From the NCBI GenBank assembly GCA_964637705.1, contig CAZWVM010000023.1, positions 1 to 27,445 of the forward strand: a stretch of 27,445 bases of DNA, read 5' to 3'. The notes beneath the pieces were generated by a model, which worked only from the letters and a program-made list of their open reading frames with translations, ran no database searches and was not told the DNA's origin. This document shows positions 1-7,501 of this stretch, in pieces (the first letter of the stretch is position 1; every line of letters starts with the position of its first letter). The DNA comes from CAZWVM01 sp964637705 (GTDB lineage: Bacteria; UBA8481). Made by a program: the position numbers and the translations under genes.

Positions 1-1472
1 CGATCACGCACACGCCCTGCATCGGCATGAGCGACCAGGCGCCCGCCGCGCTCGTCAACGACGTCGTCATCACCAACCTCTCGCCGGAACGCGGCCGTCA
101 GTTGATCCGTGACCTCCGCAGGCATCTCGACCCGGCCCAACTCGTGCCTCTCGTCGGCGACGGCCACAACGCCGATCCGCTCGTCCGCTCGATGGTCCGC
201 AACAACATCCGCCGTCGCGGACCGGTCCTCTTCGCCGACTTCGATCCCGGCACCGCACTCAGAAAGGCCCTGGAACTCCCCCCCTCCGACGTCATCGCCC
301 AGATCAAGGAATCGCGTTTGCGCGGCCGCGGCGGGGCGGGCTTCCCCGCCGGCCTCAAGTGGGAGTTTGCGGCGAAGGCCCCGGGCGAACAGCGCTACGT
401 CCTCTGCAACGCCGACGAGGGCGAGCCGGGCACCTTCAAGGACCGCGTGCTCCTGACCGAGTGCGCGGACCTGATGTTCGAGGGCATGACAATCGCGGGC
501 TACGCGGTCGGCTCCGACACCGGCATCGTCTACCTCCGCGGCGAATACGCCTACCTCCTCCCCTTCCTCCAGAGCATTCTCGACCGGCGCCGCCGCCAGG
601 GGCTCCTGGGCGAATGCGTCCTCGGCAAGACCGAGTTCGCCTTCGACATCCGGATCCAGTTGGGCGCGGGGGCGTATGTCTGCGGCGAGGAGACGGCGCT
701 CATCAGTTCCTGCGAAGGACGGCGCGGCGACCCGAAGAACCGCCCTCCCTTTCCGCCGCAGGAGGGCTACCTGTCCAAACCCACGATCGTCAACAATGTG
801 GAGACCTTCTGCTGCGCCTCCCGCATCATGCTCGAAGGCGCGGCCTGGTTCGCCGCGATGGGTTCGGCGCGCACCACCGGCACCAAGGTTCTCTCCATCT
901 CCGGCGACTGCCGCAAGCCGGGCGTCTACGAGGTGCCCTTCGGCATCACGGCGCGCGAGCTCATCGAGATGGCCGAGGCCGACAACCCGGGCGGGCTCCT
1001 CATCGGCGGCCCCTGCCGCCAGATGATCGGGCCGGACCGTTTCGACGGAAAAATCTGCTACGACGACCTCGCGACGGGCGGCTCCATCATCATCTTCAAC
1101 CGCGCGCGGAACAAGCTGGAGGTCGCGGAGCATTACCTCGACTTCTTCATCGAGGAGAGCTGCGGCCACTGCACGCCCTGCCGCGTCGGGCTGGTCCTCC
1201 TGAAGAAACTCGTCCACAAGGTCGTGACCGGCGCCGGCGAGCCGGCCGACCTGGAGCGGATGAAACGCCTCGCGAACATGATCATCCAGACGAGCCGCTG
1301 CGGGCTGGGGCAAGCCGCTCCGAACCCCGTGATGGGAGCGCTCAACAACTTCCGGGAACTGTACGAGAACATGGTGTCGGAACGGCCCCACGGGCTCCAG
1401 CCGACCTTCGACCTCGCGTCGGCGGTCGTGGACTCGGAGTTGAAGGTCGGCCGCCAGTCGCTGTACGTCTGA
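1..1472 (+). CDS. hoxF: HoxF, diaphorase subunit of NAD-reducing [NiFe] hydrogenase (5' partial)
   Basis: This is the flavin subunit that passes electrons between NAD(H) and the hydrogenase module in the cytoplasm. The reading frame is open to the window edge (first full codon at 3). The first in-window ATG, at 27, is internal: the residues before and after it (TPCIGMSDQAPAAL) form the end of the NuoE-like thioredoxin-fold [2Fe-2S] domain, so most of that domain lies upstream. Counting from the ATG at 27, the FMN-binding glycine loop (RGRGGAGFPAG) is near residue 99, the NAD-site segment GAGAYVCGEE is near 213, and the [4Fe-4S] ligands are C379, C382, C385 and C425. The fourth expected NuoE cysteine is Ser (CIGMS); I recall the same in the Ralstonia HoxF. 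It is first in a hoxFUYHW operon, with an 10-base gap to hoxU. Identity is secure; the true start is not in view. Confidence 0.95.
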   Translation, partial: ITHTPCIGMSDQAPAALVNDVVITNLSPERGRQLIRDLRRHLDPAQLVPLVGDGHNADPLVRSMVRNNIRRRGPVLFADFDPGTALRKALELPPSDVIAQIKESRLRGRGGAGFPAGLKWEFAAKAPGEQRYVLCNADEGEPGTFKDRVLLTECADLMFEGMTIAGYAVGSDTGIVYLRGEYAYLLPFLQSILDRRRRQGLLGECVLGKTEFAFDIRIQLGAGAYVCGEETALISSCEGRRGDPKNRPPFPPQEGYLSKPTIVNNVETFCCASRIMLEGAAWFAAMGSARTTGTKVLSISGDCRKPGVYEVPFGITARELIEMAEADNPGGLLIGGPCRQMIGPDRFDGKICYDDLATGGSIIIFNRARNKLEVAEHYLDFFIEESCGHCTPCRVGLVLLKKLVHKVVTGAGEPADLERMKRLANMIIQTSRCGLGQAAPNPVMGALNNFRELYENMVSERPHGLQPTFDLASAVVDSELKVGRQSLYV

Positions 1473-1482
1473 GGAGAAAGCC

Positions 1483-2208
1483 ATGAGCGAGACCACGAAG
1501 ACCCCCAAGGCGACAGTGACGGTGACGATCGACGGGCGCACGATCGAAGCGCCGGCCGGCTCCACGATCCTCAAGGCCGCCGAGGCCGTTGGCATCTACA
1601 TCCCGCGCCTCTGCGCCTACAAGGACCTCATCCCGCACGGCAGTTGCCGCGTCTGCTCCGTCCGCGTCAACGGCAGGATCCAGGCGGCCTGCGTGCAGAC
1701 GGTGGCCGAGGGCATGGTCGTCGAGAACGAGACCGCGGAGATCAAGGAATACCGCCGGAACATCATCGACATGCTCTTCGTGGAGGGAAACCACTTCTGC
1801 ATGTTCTGCGAGAAGAGCGGCCACTGCGAACTGCAGGCGCTCGCCTACCGCTTCGGCATCACCGCCCCGGAGTATCCCTTCCTCTACCCCGAACGCGACA
1901 TCGACCTCTCGCACCCCGACGTCTTCCTCGACCACAACCGCTGCATCCTCTGCGGCCGCTGTGTCCGCGTCTCGCAGGAACTCGACCACAAGAACGTCTT
2001 CCAGTTCGTCAACCGAGGTCACAACAAGCAACTGCAGGTCAACGCGTCGGAGCTCGAGGACACGGATCTCGCCGTGACCGACAAGGTCGTGGAGGCCTGC
2101 CCGGTCGGAGCCCTGATGAGGAAGCGCGTCGGGTACGCGGTGCCGGTCGGCGAGCGCGCCTTCGATGCCGAGCCGATCGGGTCGGACGTCGAGAAGGGAG
2201 GGCGCTGA
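1483..2208 (+). CDS. hoxU: HoxU, iron-sulfur subunit of NAD-reducing hydrogenase
   Basis: This 241-residue protein matches the N-terminal part of NuoG and carries the electron wire between HoxF and HoxY. Visible ligands are a plant-ferredoxin-type [2Fe-2S] set (C44, C55, C58, C70), a His/Cys [4Fe-4S] set in GNHFCMFCEKSGHC (H104, C106, C109, C115), and a further [4Fe-4S] set (C154, C157, C160, C206 in CPVGAL). The H-x-C spacing of the second set is the HoxU form, not the H-x3-C spacing of NuoG. An AGGAG ribosome site sits just before the ATG. Its length is that expected for HoxU. The stop is one base before the hoxY start, so translation is probably coupled. Confidence 0.95.
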   Translation: MSETTKTPKATVTVTIDGRTIEAPAGSTILKAAEAVGIYIPRLCAYKDLIPHGSCRVCSVRVNGRIQAACVQTVAEGMVVENETAEIKEYRRNIIDMLFVEGNHFCMFCEKSGHCELQALAYRFGITAPEYPFLYPERDIDLSHPDVFLDHNRCILCGRCVRVSQELDHKNVFQFVNRGHNKQLQVNASELEDTDLAVTDKVVEACPVGALMRKRVGYAVPVGERAFDAEPIGSDVEKGGR

Positions 2209-2209
2209 G

Positions 2210-2755
2210 ATGGCCAAGCCCCGCGTCGCCACCTGTTCCCTCGCCGGATGCTTCGGCTGCCACATGTCGATCCTCGACATCGACGAGCGGATCCTGAAGC
2301 TCGCCGAGCTCGTCGACTTCGACCGCTCGCCCATCGACGACTTCAAGGAATTCACCGGCCGATGCGCGGTGGGCCTGATCGAGGGCGGGTGCTGCAACGA
2401 GGAGAATGTCCACGTGCTCGAGGATTTCCGCAAGCACTGCGACGTGCTGATCTCGCTCGGCGACTGCGCCATCAACGGCGGTGTGCCCGCGATGCGCAAC
2501 ACGGTGCCCCTGGCCGAGTGCCTCGACGTCGCTTACCGCCAGTCTCCCGGCATCTACAATCCCGGAGGCATCATCCCGAACGATCCCGAGATCCCGCTCC
2601 TGTTGAAGAAGGTCTACCCCTGCCACGAGGTCGTGAAGATCGACCTCCACCTGCCCGGCTGTCCGCCCCCGGCGGACGCCATCTGGGACACGCTCGTGGC
2701 CCTTTTGTCGGGCAAGTCGCCGGAACTGGCCTACGACCGTCTGAAGTACGATTGA
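2210..2755 (+). CDS. hoxY: HoxY, small subunit of NAD-reducing [NiFe] hydrogenase
   Basis: This 181-residue subunit holds the proximal [4Fe-4S] cluster next to the Ni-Fe site of HoxH. Cysteines at the expected places are in LAGCFGCHMS (C14, C17), GDCAINGG and LPGCPPP. The ATG at 2210 is chosen because the frame also opens at 2165 inside hoxU, but only 2210 has a strong purine-rich site (GAGAAGGGAGG) at the right distance and gives the usual short start before the CSLAGCFGC motif. There is no Tat signal and no long C-terminal domain, as expected for a soluble group 3d enzyme and unlike uptake hydrogenase small subunits. Confidence 0.94.
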   Translation: MAKPRVATCSLAGCFGCHMSILDIDERILKLAELVDFDRSPIDDFKEFTGRCAVGLIEGGCCNEENVHVLEDFRKHCDVLISLGDCAINGGVPAMRNTVPLAECLDVAYRQSPGIYNPGGIIPNDPEIPLLLKKVYPCHEVVKIDLHLPGCPPPADAIWDTLVALLSGKSPELAYDRLKYD

Positions 2756-2765
2756 GGTGATGACC

Positions 2766-4229
2766 ATGGGTTCAGCACGCAAGTACACGATCCTTCCGGT
2801 GACCCGCGTCGAGGGGCACGGCAAGGTGACGATCCACATGAACGAGCGGAACGAGGTGGAGGAGGCTCGACTGCACATCGTCGAGTTCCGCGGCTTCGAG
2901 CGCTTCATCCTGGGGCGGCCGTACTGGGAGGTGCCGGTCATCGTCCAGCGCCTCTGCGGCATCTGCCCGGTCAGCCACCACCTGGCCGCGGCCAAGGCCA
3001 TGGACCGGATCGTGGGCGGCGAGAACCTGACGCCGGTCGCGGAGAAGATGCGCCGGCTCATGCACTACGGCCAGATGTTCCAGTCGCATGCCCTGCACTT
3101 CTTCCACCTCTCCGCCCCCGACTTCCTCTTCGGCACCGACGGCACCGCCTCCTCCGCCTTCGGCGCGCCCGCCGAGAAGCGCAACGTGATCGCGCTCGCC
3201 GGGAAATACCCGGAGCTCGCCGTCCAGGGCGTCATGATGAGGAAATACGGGCAGGAGGTCATCAAGGCGACGGCCGGGAAGAAGATCCACGGCACGGGCG
3301 CCGTGCCCGGCGGCATCAACAAGAACCTTTCGATCGCCGAGCGCGACGCCCTGCTCTCCGACGTTCCGCAGATGATCGAGTGGGCGAAATCCGCGGTGAA
3401 GATCGCGCGCGACTTCACCGCCGACCACCTCGTGGAACTCATGCCCTTCGGCTCCTTCGACTCCAACCACCTCTCGCTTGTTCGCGAGGGTGACGGCGCC
3501 CTGGACCTGTATCACGGGGTCCTGCGCGCGGTGGACAAGGACGGCAACCGCATCGTCAACGACGTGGACTACCAGCGCTACCTCGAGGTGGTGAACGAGG
3601 AGGTCCGGTCGTGGTCGTACATGAAGTTCCCGTTCATGAAGGTCCTGGGGCCCGAGAAGGGATGGTACCGCGTGGGACCGCTGGCGCGCCTGAATACCGC
3701 CTCCTTCATCCCGACGCCGGAGGCGGAGGCGGCGCGGAAGGAGTATGCCGCGCTCACCAAGGGCAAGCCGAACAACATCACGATGTGCTACCACTGGGCC
3801 CGCATGATCGAGCTGTTGCACTCGATCGAGGTCATCCGCGACCTCTTGAACGACCCCGACCTGCAGGGCACGGACCTCGTCATGAAGGGCCCGCGCCGCG
3901 AGGAGACCGTGGGCCTCATCGAGGCGCCGCGCGGCACGCTCTTCCACCACTACCGCGTGGACAAGCACGATGCCGTCACGATGTGCAATCTCATCGTCTC
4001 GACCACCAACAACAACGAGCCGATGAACCGGGCGGTCGGAAAGGTCGCGCGGGACCATTTCACCGGGAAGAGCGAGATTTCCGAGGGGCTCCTGAACCAC
4101 ATCGAGGTCGCGATCCGCGCCTACGATCCGTGCCTCTCCTGCGCCACGCACGCGATCGGGCGGATGCCCCTCGAGGTCACCCTGCTTTCGGCCTCGGGCG
4201 AGGTTCTCGATCGGCGCGTTCGAGGGTGA
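2766..4229 (+). CDS. hoxH: HoxH, catalytic large subunit of NAD-reducing [NiFe] hydrogenase
   Basis: This 487-residue subunit carries the Ni-Fe active site for reversible H2 oxidation. The four Ni ligands are present: C64 and C67 in RLCGICPVSH, and C456 and C459 in DPCLSCATHA. After CATHA, 24 residues remain, which matches the tail removed by the HoxW-type endopeptidase once nickel is loaded. GTG at 2757 and ATG at 2760 are in-frame alternatives. I prefer ATG 2766 because GAGG at 2754-2757 (overlapping the hoxY stop) is then 8 bases away. The N-terminus (YTILPVTRVEGHG) is typical. The nickel-insertion hyp genes are not in this window. Confidence 0.95.
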   Translation: MGSARKYTILPVTRVEGHGKVTIHMNERNEVEEARLHIVEFRGFERFILGRPYWEVPVIVQRLCGICPVSHHLAAAKAMDRIVGGENLTPVAEKMRRLMHYGQMFQSHALHFFHLSAPDFLFGTDGTASSAFGAPAEKRNVIALAGKYPELAVQGVMMRKYGQEVIKATAGKKIHGTGAVPGGINKNLSIAERDALLSDVPQMIEWAKSAVKIARDFTADHLVELMPFGSFDSNHLSLVREGDGALDLYHGVLRAVDKDGNRIVNDVDYQRYLEVVNEEVRSWSYMKFPFMKVLGPEKGWYRVGPLARLNTASFIPTPEAEAARKEYAALTKGKPNNITMCYHWARMIELLHSIEVIRDLLNDPDLQGTDLVMKGPRREETVGLIEAPRGTLFHHYRVDKHDAVTMCNLIVSTTNNNEPMNRAVGKVARDHFTGKSEISEGLLNHIEVAIRAYDPCLSCATHAIGRMPLEVTLLSASGEVLDRRVRG

Positions 4230-4236
4230 CGGAAAA

Positions 4237-4282
4237 GGGGACATTCTGCATTTTCCGCGAGCGGAAAATGTAGAATGTCCCC
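4237..4282. repeat. REP-like near-perfect inverted repeat overlapping the hoxW start
   Basis: Two 22-base arms (4237-4258 and 4261-4282) separated by two bases pair along their whole length, with one G-T(U) pair. The outer ends read GGGGACATTCT / AGAATGTCCCC. No T-run follows, so it is not a standard terminator. GGGGACATTC-type hairpins resemble REP elements mobilised by REP-associated tyrosine transposases (RAYT); that family link is from memory. The distal arm contains the hoxW ATG. No second copy is seen in this window. Confidence 0.75.
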
Positions 4283-4736
4283 ATTTCTTGCCGGCGCCCG
4301 CATCCTCGTTCTCGGCTACGGCAACCCGGCGCGCGGCGATGACGGACTGGGCCCGGCGCTCATTGAACGCCTGCGCGGGCGCGTGCCGAAGAACGTGACG
4401 CTCGATTCCGACTACCAGCTGAACATCGAGAACGCCGAGGCGGCGGCGCGGCATGACGTCGTCATCTTCTGCGACGCGGCGGCCGAGGGACCCGATCCCT
4501 TCTCCTTCACCGAGCTGGAGCCTCGCGAGGGGACGCGTTTCACGTCACATAGCGTTTCGCCGGAGGGCGTCCTTCACCTCGCGCGCTCCTGCTTCGGCGC
4601 ATCGCCCCGGGGCTTTCTCCTCGGAATCCGCGGCCGGGATTACGAGGCCTTCGAGGAGCACCTCACGGCAGAGGCCGCGGCGAACCTCGAGGCGGCCGCC
4701 GCCTTTCTCGAGGAACGGCTCGGCGGTCATGGCTGA
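4275..4736 (+). CDS. hoxW: HoxW, hydrogenase maturation endopeptidase
   Basis: This is a member of the HycI/HybD/HoxW peptidase family, which removes the C-terminal tail of HoxH after nickel insertion. It is 153 residues long, normal for the family. The signature GYGNPARGDDG (residues 14-24) carries the first nickel-binding acid; D67 (CDAAAEG) and H92 (TSHSV) fit the other two ligands. The ATG is inside the distal arm of the 4237-4282 hairpin. The hoxH stop at 4227 is in the same frame, and no ATG, GTG or TTG lies between, so this is the only usable start. No clear Shine-Dalgarno sequence is seen, and the first residues (MSPF) come from repeat sequence and the bases just after it. It ends 11 bases from a convergent gene. 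Confidence 0.92.
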   Translation: MSPFLAGARILVLGYGNPARGDDGLGPALIERLRGRVPKNVTLDSDYQLNIENAEAAARHDVVIFCDAAAEGPDPFSFTELEPREGTRFTSHSVSPEGVLHLARSCFGASPRGFLLGIRGRDYEAFEEHLTAEAAANLEAAAAFLEERLGGHG

Positions 4737-4747
4737 GAGGTCGCGCC

Positions 4748-5560
4748 CTACCGCGCCCGGTAGTACGTCATCGACTCCGGCAGGAACTTCCTGAGATTTT
4801 CGATCCTTGTCCGGTCCGACGGGTGCGTGCTCAGGAACTCCAGGGGCGCGTTTCCGCCCGACTGTGCCGACATCCGCTCCCAGAAGGGAATCGCGGCGTT
4901 CGGATCATAGCCCGCCATGGCCATGAAGATGAGTCCGAGCCGGTCGGCCTCCGTCTCGTGCGTCCGGCTGTAGGGCAGGAGATAGCCCACCTGCGTGCCA
5001 ACGCCATACGCCAGGCTCCAGATCTCGCGCGTCCGCTCGGACTTCTTCGAGAGCGCCTCGTCCAGAGCCATTCCGCCGAGCGAGACGAGAAGTTGTTCCG
5101 ACAGGCGCTCGTTGCCGTGCTTCGCCACCGCGTGCGCGATCTCGTGCCCCATCACCACGGCCAGTCCGTTCTCGTCCTTCGCCACCGGCAGGATCCCGGT
5201 GTAGACGACGACCTTGCCGCCCGGCATGCACCAGGCGTTCACCTGCGTGTCCTCGACGAGGTTGAAGGTCCACTCGTATCCCTCGAGAACACCGAGCTGG
5301 TTCTGTTCTGTGAAGTACCGCGTCACGGCCTCCTGGATGCGCGCGCCCACGGCCTTCACCTCCCGCGTCGCGCCCGAATTCTCGCTCAACGCGTTCTCGG
5401 CGAGGAACTGGTCGTACTGCTGGAAACTTGTCGAGAGAACAAGCGCGTCCGGCACGAGGTTCATCTGCTGGCGTCCCGTGATGGGAACGGTGGAGCAGGC
5501 CGCGAGAAAAAGGGCGAGCGCAACGAGTGTGCCGGTGCGGGCCGATCGAAGAATCCTCAT
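4748..5560 (-). CDS. M48-family metalloprotease lipoprotein (YggG/LoiP-like)
   Basis: This is a zinc protease predicted to be anchored in the cell envelope as a lipoprotein. The signal peptide ends in the lipobox LAAC (C22), followed by STVPITGRQQ, typical of the LoiP/YggG branch. HEIAH (H139, E140, H143) is the zinc motif, and E202 in SRTHETEAD fits the third ligand. The length (270) suits a single peptidase domain without the TPR repeats of BepA. The ribosome site AAAGGAA precedes the ATG, and a strong promoter lies about 60 bases upstream. The role inferred from the family is turnover of misfolded envelope proteins. It is convergent with hoxW and has no evident link to hydrogenase. Confidence 0.9.
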   Translation of the reverse strand: MRILRSARTGTLVALALFLAACSTVPITGRQQMNLVPDALVLSTSFQQYDQFLAENALSENSGATREVKAVGARIQEAVTRYFTEQNQLGVLEGYEWTFNLVEDTQVNAWCMPGGKVVVYTGILPVAKDENGLAVVMGHEIAHAVAKHGNERLSEQLLVSLGGMALDEALSKKSERTREIWSLAYGVGTQVGYLLPYSRTHETEADRLGLIFMAMAGYDPNAAIPFWERMSAQSGGNAPLEFLSTHPSDRTRIENLRKFLPESMTYYRAR

Positions 5561-5616
5561 GTTCAGTTCCTTTCCGCGGGTCCCGGACGGGGCTCCGCAT
5601 GTGCCGGATTACGTCC

Positions 5617-5644
5617 GTTGTATTCCGGCCCGCGTCATTGTCAA
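5617..5644 (-). promoter_or_regulatory. Sigma-70-type promoter for the M48 protease gene
   Basis: On the minus strand a perfect TTGACA (5639-5644) is followed by a 16-base spacer and TACAAC (5617-5622). The predicted transcription start is near 5610, leaving a leader of about 50 bases before the ATG at 5560. It lies in the 211-base divergent region between the protease and the ABC exporter; no equally good promoter was seen for the plus-strand gene. Confidence 0.55.
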
Positions 5645-5771
5645 GATCCGAACGTCGATGGAATCGTTCGTGAGCCTGCGACCGCGGATGCGCCCACCTC
5701 GAGCCCAGGGCGGTGACACGTCCCGGGCGGTCCTCCTGTGCGAAACGGCTTCGCTCGTGTAATCTGGAGTC

Positions 5772-6722
5772 ATGGCATCGAGTGAACTCCATTCCTCCGC
5801 GGCGCCCGCGCTTCTCGCCGGGGGCGTCCACAAGACCTTCCGCGACACCGCCGCCCTGAAAGGTCTCTCCTTCGAGGTCAGGGAGGGCGCCTGCTTCGCG
5901 CTTCTCGGTCCGAACGGCGCGGGCAAGACGACGATGATGAAGATCGTGAACGGGCGTTGTCTCCGCGACACCGCGCCGGCCTCGCGGGTCGAGGTCTTCG
6001 GGCTCGACCCCGCGCGCGACGAACTGGCGGTCAAGAACCTCTGCGGCGTGGCGCCGCAGGAGGAGAACTTCGACGAGGAGTTGAACGTGCGTCAGAACCT
6101 GGACGTCTACGCCCGCTACTACGGCCTCCCGCGAAAGTTCGTCGCGTCGCGCATCGCGGAGCTGTTGGAGTTCATGGAGCTTTCGGAGAAGCGCGAATCC
6201 CGCTTCCGCGAACTCTCGGGCGGCATGAAGCGCCGCCTTCTCATCGCGCGCGCTCTCCTCAATGAGCCCCGTCTCCTCATCCTCGACGAGCCCACCACCG
6301 GGCTCGATCCCCAGGTGCGCCACGTGATCTGGAACAAGGTGCGGAGCCTGAAGCGCGAGGGCACCACGATCCTCCTGACGACGCACTACATGGAGGAGGC
6401 CTTCCAGATCGCGGACCGCGTGCTCATCATGCACGAGGGGAAGGCGATCCTGGAGGGCGCCCCGAAGACGCTGCTCGACGAGCACATGGAGAAGTTCGTG
6501 CTCGAGGTGCCTCACCCCGAGTTCGCCGCGCGCGTCTCCTTCGAGGGTTCTTCGGTGAGGCGAGACGGCGCGGGCGAGTCCGCGCTCTTCTACTCGAACG
6601 AACGCGCCTGCCTCGACCGGGCGGCGGCGGAACTGCCGCCGGGTGAATGCTGGCTGAGGCAGACCAATCTCGAGGACGTCTTCCTCCGGTTCACCGGCCG
6701 GAAACTGCAGGAGGGGCAGTGA
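5772..6722 (+). CDS. ABC-2 type exporter ATP-binding protein (NodI/DrrA-like)
   Basis: This is the ATPase of an export ABC transporter. Residues of one nucleotide-binding domain are visible: Walker A GPNGAGKT (46-53), Q-loop Q96, signature LSGGMKRR (148-155), Walker B LLILDEP (168-174) and H-loop H205. The roughly 90-residue C-terminal extension is usual in the DrrA/NodI class. The stop overlaps the next ATG by one base (6722), so the ATPase and permease form one unit. The substrate cannot be read from sequence. Just before the ATG, GGAG is only two bases away, too close for a good ribosome site, and a TAATCT element at 5760 raises the weak possibility of a leaderless transcript. Confidence 0.92.
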   Translation: MASSELHSSAAPALLAGGVHKTFRDTAALKGLSFEVREGACFALLGPNGAGKTTMMKIVNGRCLRDTAPASRVEVFGLDPARDELAVKNLCGVAPQEENFDEELNVRQNLDVYARYYGLPRKFVASRIAELLEFMELSEKRESRFRELSGGMKRRLLIARALLNEPRLLILDEPTTGLDPQVRHVIWNKVRSLKREGTTILLTTHYMEEAFQIADRVLIMHEGKAILEGAPKTLLDEHMEKFVLEVPHPEFAARVSFEGSSVRRDGAGESALFYSNERACLDRAAAELPPGECWLRQTNLEDVFLRFTGRKLQEGQ

Positions 6723-7498
6723 TGACGAGGCGCTATCCTCCCCTGCGCGTCCGCCTGGCGAGCGTCTGGTACCGTCACATGCGCGTCTACACCAGGAGCC
6801 TCCTCGCGAACGGCCTGCCGCCGTTCCTGGAGCCGCTCATCTTTCTCGCCGGGATCGGCCTGGGCCTGGGCGTGGTAATCGAGACAATGGAGGGAAAGCC
6901 GTATCTCTCCTGGCTCGCCGCCGGGCTCGCCGCGACCTCAGCGATGTTCACCGCGGCCTTCGAGTGCTCCTTCGGGACATACATACGGCTCGAGTTCGAG
7001 CGCATCTACGACGGGATGCTGGCGGCGCCGATGACGCACGTGGACCTCATGGTCGGGGAGATCCTCTGGGCGGGCACCAAGGGCTTCTTCTTCTCCTTCT
7101 GCGTGACCTCGGTCATGGCGGTCTTCGGGATCCTCGCCCCGTGGGCGATCCTCCTCACCCCGCTCCTAGGCTTCTTCACCGGGATGATGTTCGCGACGCT
7201 GTCTCTTCTGATGACATCCTTCGTCAAGGACATCAACCAGTTCAACTTCTACTTCACGGGACTGCTCTCGCCCATGTTCTTCTTCGGCGGCGTGGTCTTC
7301 TCCCTGGAGCAGTTGCCGGGGTACCTCCGGCCGGTCATCGAGGCCCTGCCGCTGACGCACAGCGTGCGGATTGCACGCGCTCTCTGCTTTCTGGAGTGGC
7401 GCCCCGTCCTCGCCGCGGACGCGCTTTACATCGCTCTCTTCACGGTGCTCGTCGGCGCGCTGGCGGTGAAGCGGCTGAAGAAGAAGCTGGTGAGCTGA
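6722..7498 (+). CDS. ABC-2 type exporter permease (NodJ-like)
   Basis: This 258-residue membrane protein has six hydrophobic segments and the ABC-2 signature region late in the sequence (FFFGGVVFSLEQLPGYLRP, then LPLTHSVRIARAL). This arrangement matches NodJ-type permeases that pair with the ATPase encoded just upstream. The ATG at 6722 is taken because the frame also opens at 6647, but only 6722 avoids a 75-base overlap and gives the usual TGATG coupling. The basic C-terminus (KRLKKKLVS) should be cytoplasmic. NodIJ exports Nod factor in rhizobia; here the cargo is unknown. The gene ends three bases from a convergent gene, with no terminator between. Confidence 0.9.
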   Translation: MTRRYPPLRVRLASVWYRHMRVYTRSLLANGLPPFLEPLIFLAGIGLGLGVVIETMEGKPYLSWLAAGLAATSAMFTAAFECSFGTYIRLEFERIYDGMLAAPMTHVDLMVGEILWAGTKGFFFSFCVTSVMAVFGILAPWAILLTPLLGFFTGMMFATLSLLMTSFVKDINQFNFYFTGLLSPMFFFGGVVFSLEQLPGYLRPVIEALPLTHSVRIARALCFLEWRPVLAADALYIALFTVLVGALAVKRLKKKLVS

Positions 7499-7501
7499 GG
7501 C

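Noticed and set aside
4237..4282. Intrinsic terminator between hoxH and hoxW
   Set aside because: There is no T-run, and the hairpin contains the hoxW start codon, so a repeat element explains it better.
2772..4454. 560-codon minus-strand frame opposite hoxH and hoxW
   Set aside because: Antisense shadow of high-GC coding sequence; composition is low complexity and the plus strand encodes a textbook HoxH.
4905..6515. 536-codon minus-strand frame across the ABC ATPase and the protease region
   Set aside because: It crosses a promoter and overlaps two well-supported genes in other frames; no domain is visible.
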